From Sabellastarte sp. h YS-2021 (Eukaryota; Annelida; Polychaeta; Sabellida; Sabellidae), in the NCBI GenBank assembly GCA_964017235.1, contig OZ024933.1, positions 61,114,255 through 61,178,254 on the forward strand: a stretch of 64,000 nucleotides of DNA, given 5' to 3'. Positions 53,862-64,000 of the stretch are shown piece by piece (within the stretch, counting starts at the first letter, position 1; each line of letters opens with the position of its first letter). The notes beneath the pieces were generated by a model that was not told the origin of the DNA, made no database searches, and saw only the letters and a list, made by a program, of their open reading frames with translations. The translations under genes were made by a program, and so were the position numbers.

Positions 53862-54367
53862 ACTTATGGATGCATAACAGTTTGCCTAAAAGCGACTGAA
53901 ATGCTGTCCAACTAAGATGACGCTTTTTACTAGTAGCCAGGTAGTCTGCATAGATCAAAAGTAATTAACTTCCTGTTTATGCTACGGACAGGTAAATAAA
54001 ATATAATTTGCTTTATATAATTAACTCTGTGTTAATTGTATTTCGAGTGTTCTATCACAGGTGCAGTCTCATCAGAGGCTATGATTTATGATCAACTGGA
54101 CTCCCTGAAGTACTTTTGGGGTTGGTGGGTTGAACCCCTGTTTGAACCTGCTCTGAACCAGCCCTGAACCGGTTTTATGTAGGTTGAGCAGGTACAGGTG
54201 GAATTGACCTTATAAACTATATGTTTAGTGGAGTTGTTGGATCCAGGTATATTTAGGTGTATTAAAGTCTGTTATTGTATTATTATTGATCCATTATATT
54301 TGACCAGTAATAATATATAGGCAAATGCACATTCTATCCCTTAATAAAGAAAATCAAGTCAGTACAA

Positions 54368-54736
54368 TGTAACTTCACCAAAAAGTCATTTCAACTTGAT
54401 GGCTTACCAAAAAATATTACCTGCGAGCTCAGTAATGTCATATACTTAATTTCTTGCAAGAAATACCACAAACAATATGTTGGTGAAACCAGCAGGGCAT
54501 TCAGGAAAAGAATGTATGAGCACAAATTCTCAGTACAAAAAGAAGGACAGATTACACCAGTCTCCCATCACTTTAAACGTGAAGGGCATAATCACAAAGA
54601 TATGTTGTTCTCAGTGTTAGAGTGGTGTACACCAAAATTTAAACACACATGAACATCCAGGCGCAGAAGGCTTTAGTTAGCATGGATTTTCAAATTACTC
54701 TCTCTAACCCCCATTGGCATTGACCAATTTGTTTGA
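54368..54736 (+). pseudogene. Penelope-like element fragment (GIY-YIG endonuclease end)
   Basis: One + strand frame without ATG reads CELSNVIYLISCKKYHKQYV, then GETSRAFRKRMYEHKFSV, PVSHHFKREGH and, after two stops, LTPIGINQF. Motif order VIYLISC..YVGET..R..EH..PVS.HF...GH..IG fits the GIY-YIG domain of Penelope-like retroelements, whose endonuclease lies C-terminal to RT. It sits antisense inside element E, between RT and RNase H. No RT part of it remains. Confidence 0.8.
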
Positions 54737-54808
54737 GTCATGTCGGTATGATCCGACTACCTGGCACTCAGTAGTCACTCTCTTATCTCTTCAGTCTGCA
54801 TATATGCT

Positions 54809-55231
54809 TTAAAGTTTGGCCGGGTGAGTGCTCATTGTGTTGTTGTCAAGGTCAAATCTGATTCCCAAACATGTCAAGCTCCTGCAAGTTGAGGTTTGTT
54901 TGTCAGGATTGCTAGGCAGTCCTATTTCTGACAAAAGTGACACCAGACGTCGAAAGTGACCATCAGCAGTAGTTCTTGGAGATACCAGTATGTAGTCGTC
55001 AATATAAGCAAACATTCTGATGCCGTGCTTGGCCATGATGAATGTGATGGCGTCGCTGATGCGCTGGAATGCTGTGCTTCCTTGGACCCAGCCGTACATG
55101 ACAGAAACGTCAATGAAAGCATCATTTTTCCATTTTATACCTAATTTTAAGGTGTAAGCTGGGTCCACATGAAGATTTCTGAATGCTCTTGCAACGTCAT
55201 TACCCTTTAGGAAATGAGAGATCATGTACAA
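54809..55231 (-). pseudogene. reverse transcriptase core of element E
   Basis: Motif A Asp in GNDVARAFRNLHV, substrate motif YGWVQGSTAFQ and the YIDD site in FAYIDDYILVS are all present in one open frame. The N-terminal part is cut off by the SINE and frame breaks upstream, and the C-terminal part by the Penelope insertion. Confidence 0.82.
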
Positions 55232-55369
55232 TCCTACGCTTATCTATGTCCTTGGGGTGAGTTAATACAGGTGAGAAATGTATATTGATCAATAATGACC
55301 CCTTCAGGTAATTCTTTTGCCAAGTACTGGTCAATTGCAAGTGGAAACTGAAGAGCTGAATAATGGTTC

Positions 55370-55601
55370 TTAATATTCTGATTAGGGGGCTCGGTGGTGT
55401 AGCGGTTAGAGTTCAACGCCAGTTCGAATCTCGGGCCGGGCGCTTCATGTTGGAAAGTTGGTAGTTACTTGCCGATGCCTGGTGGTTTACAGTGCAGTAT
55501 GCACTGGTTTCCTCCAACTGTAAACTACCTGTCGCAATATGACCCTGGCTGTTGAACGCGACGTAAAACAACAAATAAATCTAAATTTAATATTCTGATT
55601 A
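55370..55601 (+). mobile_element. SINE S2 with 15-bp target duplication
   Basis: SINE 55385-55586: head GGGGGCTCGGTGGTGTAGCGG, B box AGTTCGAATCTC, and end CTGGCTGTTGAACGCGACG plus an A-rich tail. Flanked by TTAATATTCTGATTA at 55370-55384 and 55587-55601. It is inserted in element E RT sequence. Confidence 0.93.
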
Positions 55602-55642
55602 TTCAAGATTTTGTGATTCTGAAGGGAAAAGAGGAAGCCATA

Positions 55643-56277
55643 CTACAAATATTGAAGCAACATCTTATCAGGGTAATCATGGAGATGGGCCTTCCAAACT
55701 TCAATGTTCAAACCAGATTTCAAAGGAATGCGTATCTGCTTATATTTGGGCAGGCCAGATTGCCTAATTATTCTTGCCATTCTTAGATATTTATTTACAT
55801 ATGAGGTGTCCCCTGTCTGCCTACCAGGGCCAATGAATGAAAAATCAGTGGGTTGTAATCCTATGTAGCCCTTGGTTTTGGATGGATCATTAATATCAGA
55901 CACCACTTTATTATGACCCATCCGAGTTGTGCCTTGGTCAATATTAAGGTTTATAGCGCCATTACATAAAACCCTTGAATGGTCCATTGTCTGGCTGTCA
56001 GGGGTGTTGATTAATAAGTGACTTGTCTCATTGTAGCATGTGTTAGGGCTGTTGCAAGACAAAGATTGCATAATTAAAAATGATCAATGACCTTAGTCAT
56101 AAAAGTACGATAAAGCATGCCATGATATTTAAAAATAAAACAATCTTGAATGAAATTGCTATAAACTCGTCTGGCCTCCTGTCTAGGACTATCAGTAATT
56201 GTACCCCTTATGGGAAAAATATGTGCAATTGCAGGGTGGCCATAACCCAGATGGGGGCCATGGGATGACATAAACAT
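55643..56277 (-). pseudogene. pol N-terminal/gag linker of element E
   Basis: 55643-56071 reads GYIGLQPTDFSFIG and SGLPKYKQIRIPLKSGLNIE, which parallels SGLPNFMCCRIPVQTQLKVQ in element B pol. 56074-56277 continues upstream in another frame. Confidence 0.65.
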
Positions 56278-56804
56278 TCCAACAACGCCATTTCATCAGA
56301 AACTCAATAAATTTTCAACATATAGAATCCTCCCTGATTCGTGCGAGGATTTGTGTAAACATAAACATAGTAATGATCTGAATCATCAGAATTTCCATAA
56401 AAATAAATGTTCATTACATCAATCGTGTACAAATCAGTATCATGTAATTGTGAGAAAACTAAATGTGGTGTTTCCACACAAGCGATCTGACCATTTCTAT
56501 CAGATTGGATGTCATCTCATGGGACATACATATAATTATTTTCAAATACATTTTGGTATTTAGTACTATAAACATTATTTACAAAATTATGTCTTGCAAC
56601 AATGTTCATGAAAAGGTAACACTGAGAAATCGACTCTGTGGTTCACCAAATCACTAATATGAACACTACGACAGACATTTTATTTCAGTAGAGATTTTTT
56701 TTGGAATTTATATGTGATTCAATGTCTACAAATTCATTAACCAAACTACTATTATGTCCTTGGTTGACCTCCTTTAACCTATGTTCAATTGGTTTTATTA
56801 ATTC

Positions 56805-57894
56805 CTAATTACTGTTCTGCTGTGTTCTATTACTATGTCTCTGTTTGGCGTTGCACTTGTGCTCTGGGTGGGTGAATTGCTTCTCTTGTTTATAACAATG
56901 CGAGCAAATATGAGAGTAAGCTCCATGGTGACTTTCATGGGAGCATGAAGCTTCATTGGAGTACTTGCAGGGCCTTTTCGTGGTTGAAGAAGCTGTGGAT
57001 AGTTGAGGCTGTGCCAGTGATGCCTGAGAGGCAATTAACCTATTGATCGTCCATTGTGTGGAATCCGCCCATGTCAACAAACCCTCTTCCACCTCATGCA
57101 TAGAGGAGGCCCATGCCGACTTGACTGCTGCCCATGGGAGTGATGCTGCATCACACATTACCAGGGTAATCTGGAGTATGGCTTGTTTTACTAATATGGG
57201 GTCAGACATTGCATACATATTGGTGAATTGGCTAGCTACCCACTGGGGAAGACCCTCATAAGATGTTAGTAGGTTTTTCACAGCATCTGACACTGTCGCA
57301 TTTGAGCTGAGAGTCTGGAGATTCGGAATGACGGCGTCACGCCTGTCCAGGCGAGATCTGAGAGTGTCCTGGATCTGTGAAGGAGCCGTTGTGGTGGCTC
57401 TTGGTTTCTGGGCACCTTGATGCAGCTTGCGTATGGGAGGGTGTACTGGTGCATTAAGGAGTTGTCCGTGGTCCTGACAGTGATTCCTAATCCCTAATTT
57501 GAGTGACTGGATCCATGTTGTTTGTATTCGGCTGAGGAGAGCCCATCTCTGATGAGTGTGATGGTAAGTTAGACATATGTGACTGAGGATTAAGTGGTGT
57601 GGCATCCCTAGTTGACGTTTGTTCAACTTTATCCAATCTCTGGGCTAAGGCAGCATTGGATTCTTTAATTTCATGTAGCATACTCATGATAGCGTCATTT
57701 GTTGATGGTGCAGAGGGCCAATGACTGGATCAGCAGTGCTTAATGTACTTACAGTTCTCTTGGTTACCCTTTCTAAGTATGAACCTGTGGAGCTGTAAAG
57801 AATCTTTCTTAGTTTTCCTTACTGACACTCTAGCCCTTGCTGACGCGATAACTCTTTTCCTAGCATTTGGTAACATTTTCTTACTAGAAGGCAT
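56805..57894 (-). pseudogene. gag-like protein of element E
   Basis: ATG 57894 opens a short basic N-terminus (MPSSKKMLPNARKRV). The main frame 56805-57626 has a core (SLPWAAVKSAWASSMHEVEEG, matching [19 protein letters not shown] in position). It ends in the Cys/His motif CKYSNEASCSHESH ... HICSHCY ... HPEHKC. A stop or frame break separates the two parts. Confidence 0.72.
57883..57886 (-). promoter_or_regulatory. splice-donor-like site in gag start (element E)
   Basis: ATGCCTTCTA|GTAAGA: a consensus donor after the first base of gag codon 4 (phase 1), compatible with the acceptor at 53374. Confidence 0.45.
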
Positions 57895-57944
57895 CGTTAA
57901 AATGCACTAAATTAACCTTTAAAATCAAATAATCAGACACAATT

Positions 57945-58003
57945 CTGAAATTTTTCATGTGAATCTAATGGCTTCCAATTTAAAAGTGACCCCACTGATT
58001 GTG
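57945..58003 (-). repeat. split direct repeat A1 of element E
   Basis: Direct copy of A2 (52118-52176), just upstream of gag. Confidence 0.85.
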
Positions 58004-58140
58004 GAAAATCTCCCCCTGTTTGTGTTATTATTCTAGCCACAGACGACTGGGGATTTTTAAAGAAATAGCCCTCTAGTAATGTGTAACTCAGTTTTCGGAA
58101 TATTTGCATCAAATCAGTAACTTTCTCTCTGTATGTCACT

Positions 58141-59755
58141 AATAAAAAGTAAAATGAAAATACTATAAATTATATTTGTATGTTAGTCACTGTTGCCCCT
58201 CTGGCAATTTCTTGTTTAAAAAGAGTGAATGAACTGGTTTATGGACAAGCAAAAGGAATATTGGCATTGTAAAAGTACATTGATACATAGACTTTTTAAC
58301 GTTTTATGCAAGCCTGACGTTGTGTTATGCTAATATTTAATTGCAGCTGGTGCTGACAATGATTATCAAAATCTGAAGCCTTTGTTGAAGGTCTTTTTGT
58401 TCATTTCAGAGAACAATTGAAGAAAAGGTAACACAATTCTTGGAAGGAAAAGATCTTTTGTACCCAGTATTTTCAAGTTTTGAATTGTTTTGTGATTGAG
58501 TCATAAACCATTTCAAAGTGACCAGTGTTTCAAATAAAATACAACACGCACACTGTATGAATGCCAGCTATTGAAACTATTCAGATCTTGCAATATTTTT
58601 GCTCTGCTTTCACTTAAACTTAAGTGAACATTTCAAAATATACACACAGCATATATCTCACTGTTTGAGCATTTAATATATTGTTTCGTTTACAATGTTA
58701 TGATTAAATTAGTAGTGCTGTTAAAGCTTTAAGTCCTGATATATAGTGATACTTGTTTTCGTTAGTTTCCAAATGCTCTTGCTTAGTTCCTAACTCACGT
58801 GTTTGTGCACTTAAGACACTGAATGGATATTCCAATTAGGAAAAAATAATCATTCTACATATGTGTTAGAAGACTTTTCAGGAGCTTATGCAACAACAAT
58901 TTATGACTTGCTTTGAAAACATCAGATTCTATAAGAGTTCAGGACCTTCTTTTGTTGAAACACACACAAGTTTAAAAGGCATTGCAAACTTCTTAGAAAG
59001 ATCTGTAAGGAGAACATCATAATGTGTTCCATGTTCAAAGTATTACTAGGATTTGCTGTATGCCTGGCATTCCCATGTGGTTTGTAATTTTGTAATGCAG
59101 TAATAAGTAATTTATAAGAAGCCACCGCAGATATATAACTGATATATAACTGATATTCATTGTGTATTTCAATAATGCTTAATTGAGTTAATTTATTTTT
59201 CAAGAACTAAATCAGTAGAAATCAGAATTAGCGTTTCGTAGATCTATGGGAGAAATTTCATTACACGTAGAAAATAAACAGCCATATACTGTACCAAAAT
59301 AAAACAATCAATCCTTTACATTTCCATCTGATCTTGAGGTCAAAATAACGTTAATAATAGAGTTTAAAGCCCAGCCAAACCAGGTGATATAGTAAAGTTG
59401 GAAAAAAACCTGACGCCAGCAAAAGCTCAGGTACAAAAATTAAATACATTTTTAAAACAATTACAACAAATACAAATAAATACAATTTAAAACCCCAGAA
59501 ATGTTCACAGTTCCAGGCTGAAAATACTATTCCATGCCAGCGACCCACGTCAAAGTCATAAGAGGTCAGATCCTAGCTAAGTGAACCATCATGACATATA
59601 GACTCAAGATGTTGGTATGTAAAAAAGAACCCAATTGTCCATATTTATCATATCATCATATCATATTTATACATTTATTTTGTAGAATTATTTATTAGAA
59701 TGATGTATGTGCTCTTAGAAGGAGTAAAACATAACCACCCAACCCCTGTAGGAAA
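58141..59755. other. AT-rich non-coding stretch
   Basis: No gene or repeat recognised, apart from GTGCTCTTAGAAGGAGTA at 59709, which recurs as GTGCTCCTCGAAGGAGTA near 59829. Confidence 0.5.
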
Positions 59756-59925
59756 AACACCCCTTATATAATTTTTAGTGAATGTGAATTACCTTCCCAC
59801 ACATGCAATTGCAAGAATAAGGAATGTGCTCCTCGAAGGAGTAGTCTAATCTAATGTGAACTTTTATAGCACTTAATCTCTATCACCTATGGACTCTAAG
59901 GCGCATCTGTACATAAAGTAATGCC

Positions 59926-60256
59926 ACTGTGGCCTAGCAGGTAACACACTTGTCTAGGAACTCAGAGGACGTGGGTTCAATCCCAGGTACAGGCAGATAC
60001 ATAGTGGCTCGGATGACCACTTAAAATGGCGGTCCTCTGTCATTGGGTCCTATCCCCAGTGGCAGGTTAAAGAACCTCAAGGACGTTGATAAATGGTCAT
60101 CCTTGAGCCTCTATCTTCCAGTTAGGGGAATGTCAGTTACTTGTGAGTTGGGGTTGTACCTGTACAGTCGGATTGGTTAAATAGCGCTTTGAGTCCTGTA
60201 GTATATGGAGATATTGCGCTGAGTATAAATACATAATAATAATAATAATAATAAAA
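59926..60256 (+). mobile_element. SINE S3 (tRNA-derived, AATAATA tail)
   Basis: Head GCCACTGTGGCCTAGCAGG, B box GGGTTCAATCCC, a long body and end TTAAATAGCGCTTTGAGTC ... GCGCTGAGTATAAATACA, then (AAT)n. It differs from S1 and S2 in body and tail. Confidence 0.75.
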
Positions 60257-60329
60257 AAGTAAGGCAGATAACGTTAATCAGAGGACATAGTCAGGTCATA
60301 CCAAAGAGACACAGGGGTGACAGGGGAGG

Positions 60330-60757
60330 CTATGGTGGGTAGGCTGTTGCAAACAGGTAAGTTTTGAGCTTCTCTCTGAAGGAGGACACTGATGCTACAT
60401 TGGGCACATCATGAGGGAGTTCATTACAGATCTTAGGAGCATCAAAGGTAAAACTAAGGCCAAATTGTTTGACTGACTTAAAGACTGATGAGCGAAAAGG
60501 AGGAACTGTAAGGTATTGGTGATCTGGGTGACTACGCCTGGTACTATAGGAACAACTGCTGAGAGACAAGAACAGTTGAAAATAGGAAGGCGAACCACTA
60601 TGTAAAAATTTATAAACTAGTGTTGAAGTTTTGAACATACATCGGTACTTAACAGGCAACCAGTGGAGTTTCTTTAGTATGGGTGTAAAATGAGTATACT
60701 TTCTATGATTTGTAACAATACGGGCAAGGGTAACACGCAACAACCTAACACAAGTAC
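60330..60757 (-). pseudogene. LINE reverse transcriptase C-terminus
   Basis: LARIVTNHRKYTHFTPILKK, LHWLPVKYRCMFK, LVYKFLHSGSPSYF, FTFDAPKICNELPHDVPN and FREKLKTYLF follow the usual order at the C-terminal end of CR1/Jockey-like LINE polymerases. The open frame is complete to its stop, but the rest of the protein is missing through 5' truncation. Confidence 0.8.
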
Positions 60758-60837
60758 GAAACACCCCTTACATAATTTTTCAGTGAATGTGGTAGTTTTG
60801 AAGAAAAACGATGATTTAAAGTGTGAGGTGACCCCAT

Positions 60838-61283
60838 TCATCCAAACACACACCACACAGGAGTAATGTAGATGGAGCAAGAGCATGTCAGTCTATGTAC
60901 TGCCATCATGCAATCTGAGGCCCACGTGCCTTGTGTTTTTATAGCAGCCAGCAGAAGTCCATGCTCATATGTGCAGGAGGCCCCTGATCTCCTAAATGCA
61001 GGAGATAGACTCAAAATTGTGCAAGTCAAGGAGCATCAATATCTATTTAATTGTATTTCAATATAGTTACAGGACATAGTGAAACCAGGCAGAAATGGAA
61101 TCTCAATATGAGGTGTTTTGATCCAGAATCTGTTAGTTTTGGATGATTTAACCAACAAGCTGGCATCCCTTTGTAAAAAATGACGTCACTTCTAGCCAAG
61201 TGCCTAGTATAATTTTTTTGCATGTCAAAACCATATTTGACAATCTCAAAAGAGAGAAGAAAAAGATAAGTGTGTTTTCGCAA
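60838..61283 (-). pseudogene. tyrosine recombinase relic
   Basis: HLARSDVIF and CPVTILK (61047-61283) and AFRRSGASCTYEHG plus KTQGTWASDCM (60838-61029) match [27 protein letters not shown] and SHGTWTSECV of element C. Frames are broken and the Tyr region is lost. Confidence 0.7.
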
Positions 61284-63069
61284 GAATTAATGACCTATTT
61301 AATTTCAGTGATTTGTCAAACATCTGAATTTCTCTCATCCTTAAACAACAGAATTGGCAAATCACAGGAATCTCTCAAAGCTGTCATGTAATTACTTCTT
61401 GTGGCTACCTTACAAGCATTATTGTGCAAATATTTAATAAATGTTACAAAGATGGAGCTTTGTGTAGCTTTTGTGTAGCTGGTTTAAACTTGAACAGATG
61501 TGAAAAGGCCCTATTAGTCAGCTGAACTGTGAAAATAGTGAGACCTACGACTGTATACAACTATATTAGACCAAGCAAGAAGCAGGATCAAATTGATTTC
61601 TGGACAAAAAATCAGCAGCTTGGTTAATCTTATGTCTCTGTTCTACTAAAGGATTAAGCCCAGATTGGGACAGCCGGGAACTTGTGGGGTCTCCTGGGGC
61701 CTCCTCAGGGTTCCTGAGGCCGATCTGAACTTAATCCCAGGCTTTAATACCGATTTAGTATTCCCGCCCATTTTACCTTTTTTTCACTGACTGTCCACAA
61801 TTAAGGGTCGCGGACAGGATCAGGACTTAGTCCTCAATAAAATTTATTAGATTTTATTGCATCTTAGCATTTATAAGACTACTGACATGTATATTTACTA
61901 CATTAGAAGTCAATAGCAGATCAATAAACTAAGCTTGCATAGCCATAGAGCGTATATTTCATGTATTACTTTACTAGTCTATGTCAATTATATGTATAGG
62001 TCACATAATACTGATGTTGAAGGTGTTACGTTGTACTAATCATTGTTAAAGTTGTTATTAAGGTCATTTAGTGCGATCTGAGCACTGTTAGTAAAGTTTA
62101 ACATTTTATTGTATTTTAGTATTTTATAATGCATATACTTTACATTAACAGTTAATATCACATCAACATAAATTAAGCTCGATAATTACAGATCTCCTAT
62201 GTCATGTAGTATATGTCAATTGTTGTTTTGCATGTAATATTATTATTTATGTGTTGCATGGTATTAATTATTAATAAACTTGTTACTAATACTCTTGCAA
62301 TTTGAGGTGTCACTCCACCACTAAGGTTTTTAGTTTTTTATTTAGCTTTAAGGCGGCTGCATTGCACGAGCTACTTAAAGTGTCTTATTTAGAGCTAGGT
62401 GGGTGAGAGCCCCTCAGATCGACATTAAAATCAATCAATCAATCTTTTATTGTCTTTTATTCTTTTTATTAACTACTGTTGCCATGTAACCTCTCTTTAT
62501 CATATTTTATTGCATATCTCTGACCTTCAGAGGACATACGTGTATCTTATATTTCTTATATTTTCTTTTAATAGTACAATTATGGGGTATCTCCTATATT
62601 TACCCTTCGTAATTAGAATAACATTAAATGGCTAGAACATAATTACCTAGAGTAAACTTTTACACAAACATACAACTAGTTGTTGCCCAACCTCAATTTA
62701 TGCTGACATTAAACTCCTGCAAAACTCCACCTTAAGGCCAACCTTAAGGTTTTCTTCCTCCCTCATATTCATCTTTGACTGTCAACCTTTGAGGTTGGGC
62801 CACAGCTAAGGCCACCTTAACTTTCACATGTATAAACTATCTTAAGTTCAGTAAATTAGGTAACTTGTTCAGGTGGCTTCTTTGTTAGATAGAATGTTAA
62901 TATTTTAGTAATTGTTATTGTAGAATAAAAAATAGTAATCCCCAACCTCAGTCTGTTAATTCTTGACCTTCTTTGGGCAATGTAACCCTAAACCCCAAAA
63001 TTCAGGCTTAGGATTAAGACAAGCCTCAGCATTGGTGGGGAAACTGATATGAAATGGAACAGATAGCCA
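61284..63069. other. AT-rich stretch with diverged tandem repeat
   Basis: 61853-61995 and 62104-62230 share ATTTTATTG, TTACATTA, TCAATAAACTAAGC-like and TATGTCAATT blocks, an old duplication of about 250-bp period. An (ATCA)n tail at about 62428 suggests the end of a retroelement. YR-type CACCTTAAGG motifs occur at 62728-62830. No gene. Confidence 0.45.
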
Positions 63070-63480
63070 ATGAGTGCAGCCAAGAGTGACCAAATTACCA
63101 GAAGTTTGGCACTTATGTGTACATTGGATACACGCCCACTTAGCATTGTAGAAGGGGCTGGATTAGGAAATTTTGTGAGGACACTGCACCCAGATTGCAA
63201 GCTACTAGGCAGAACCACAGTAACAAAGTACCTCCACAAAATATCTTTGGATGCAAGATCGAGGTTTTAGGTGAAATTAAAGGAAAGCCTATGTCCCTGA
63301 CAAATGATATCTGGACAACATGTGCTTTGGATGGTTACATATCAGTATTACTGGCCACTTTATTGATGGCAACTGGGCACTGAAAACCATACATGAGTGC
63401 CATACAGGTGTTCATATTGCAAAAGCTATTCTGGATGTGACAACTGATTTTAAGGTAGATCCAAAAAAACATCTCCTGTC
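63070..63480 (+). pseudogene. hAT-superfamily transposase fragment, frameshifted
   Basis: Across three frames it reads LDTRPLSIVEGAGLGNFVRT, GRTTVTKYLHK, MSLTNDIWTTCALDGYISV, TGHFIDGNWALKTI and HTGVHIAKAIL. The order RPLSIVE..F..F, T.T..I, SLT.DIWTS..GYI.VT.HFID..W.L and HTG..IA is typical of ZBED/hAT transposases ahead of and within the catalytic domain. At least two frameshifts and the missing C-terminus make it inactive. Confidence 0.75.
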
Positions 63481-64000
63481 TAGTTACTGTCAATGCAACA
63501 AACATGCATGCAGCATCCAGGGAAGGACATTGTCCCTATTCCAGTACAAAAGAACTGCCAAAGGAAAAATCTCCAACTGGTAGCTAAGTCAATGTCCTGT
63601 TACATAACCTTGTGAGAAATTTAGAAACCAGTGAGTTAGATTCAGGTGTGGCACAGAAACTTAAAATATAAAATAAGAGATGGCTTCAGTAAGAGGTTTG
63701 AGATACCAAATGATGGCAAACCAACCTGAAGTAATAGTTCAAAATTCTGTTTCAATTCTTTCAATTGTGGCAATGGCCTGAGACGCAAGATATATAGGAA
63801 CATTATCAAACAAAACAAATGCATAAAATAGATGAGACAGATAGGAACCATGTTGCTGATTTCATCCCAGAAAATAAAATCAAACAGCAAAGGACAGAGG
63901 ATGATGAATCTGAAGTTAAACGGGTAAAAACCACAGAATGTTTGATGGAGTAATGGTGATTGACATCACACATAACACTTCAGTTGAACAAGAAATTATA
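63481..64000. other. end of window, possible hAT continuation
   Basis: AGAGATGGCTTCAGTAAGAGGTTTGAG may continue the transposase, but no frame is maintained. Nothing else seen. Confidence 0.3.

Larger units (their letters stand above)
51281..58140 (-). mobile_element. YR retrotransposon E with split direct repeats (Ngaro/PAT-like layout)
   Basis: Read on the minus strand: A1 (58003-57945), gag, RT, RNase H, YR, B1 (52503-52301), A2 (52176-52118), B2 (51485-51281). The A copies share about 59 bp and the B copies about 205 bp. This A1-ORFs-B1-A2-B2 layout is the hallmark of split-direct-repeat YR elements. It is interrupted by a Penelope-like fragment (54368-54736) and a SINE (55385-55586). Confidence 0.82.
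59756..60790 (-). mobile_element. 5'-truncated LINE flanked by ~33-bp direct repeats
   Basis: AAACACCCCTTAYATAATTTTT with AGTGAATGTG occurs at 59755-59789 and 60759-60791, with two or three differences. Between them lies a minus-strand LINE end: coding 60330-60757, then 3' sequence containing TTAAGTGCTATAAAAG. A tRNA-type SINE (59926-60256) interrupts the 3' part. Long direct repeats and 5' truncation fit target-primed reverse transcription. Confidence 0.65.

Noticed and set aside
62450-62635. Hydrophobic 61-residue frame
   Set aside because: Explained by T-rich composition; no supporting context.

Overview
The window reads as AT-rich nuclear DNA of an invertebrate animal, most likely a mollusc or another lophotrochozoan. 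Short coding exons sit in multi-kilobase introns with GT/AG borders. There are tRNA-derived SINEs with AAATA tails, and several tyrosine-recombinase (YR, DIRS/Ngaro/PAT order) retrotransposons. There is no prokaryotic signal (no operons, ribosome binding sites or dense coding). The phylum is inferred from gene and repeat style only.

Host genes: the only host genes I can support are a small tandem family of secreted cysteine-rich proteins on the + strand. Copy 1 (5769-18900) is complete in three exons: signal peptide, one WAP (four-disulfide-core) domain, and a lysine/cysteine-rich C-terminal module. It spans 13 kb because its second intron holds a 7.1-kb antisense YR retrotransposon, a 53-bp minisatellite and a SINE. 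Copy 2 (exon 1 at 27432) has a WAP exon cut by a 491-bp foldback transposon with an 8-bp target duplication, and a relic of the terminal exon near 35.1 kb. A further WAP exon (36843-36944) belongs to a third copy or to a rearranged copy 2. An exon-1-like sequence at 4320 and a duplicated 3' flank at 25.65 kb hint at other decayed copies.

Mobile elements: five YR retrotransposons of at least four families are present. A (9536-16676, minus) and C (38958-44518, minus) are the same family. B (about 20.1-25.3 kb, plus), D (45.9-50.0 kb, plus) and E (51.3-58.1 kb, minus) are others. Each shows gag, then reverse transcriptase plus RNase H, then tyrosine recombinase, and each is damaged. All five share an arrangement: the pol stop codon is followed within 15-26 nt by a 3' splice-site-like AG that enters the YR frame in the same phase. 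Four of them also carry a phase-compatible GT donor in the first codons of gag. This suggests that YR is made from a spliced mRNA starting at the gag ATG. Element E additionally shows A1-ORFs-B1-A2-B2 split direct repeats.

The right end (50-64 kb) is a graveyard: a Penelope-like GIY-YIG fragment and a SINE inside element E, a LINE tail flanked by about 33-bp direct repeats, a YR relic and a frameshifted hAT transposase fragment. Stretches not listed show nothing I could identify by eye. Exact family names and percent identities could not be computed here.
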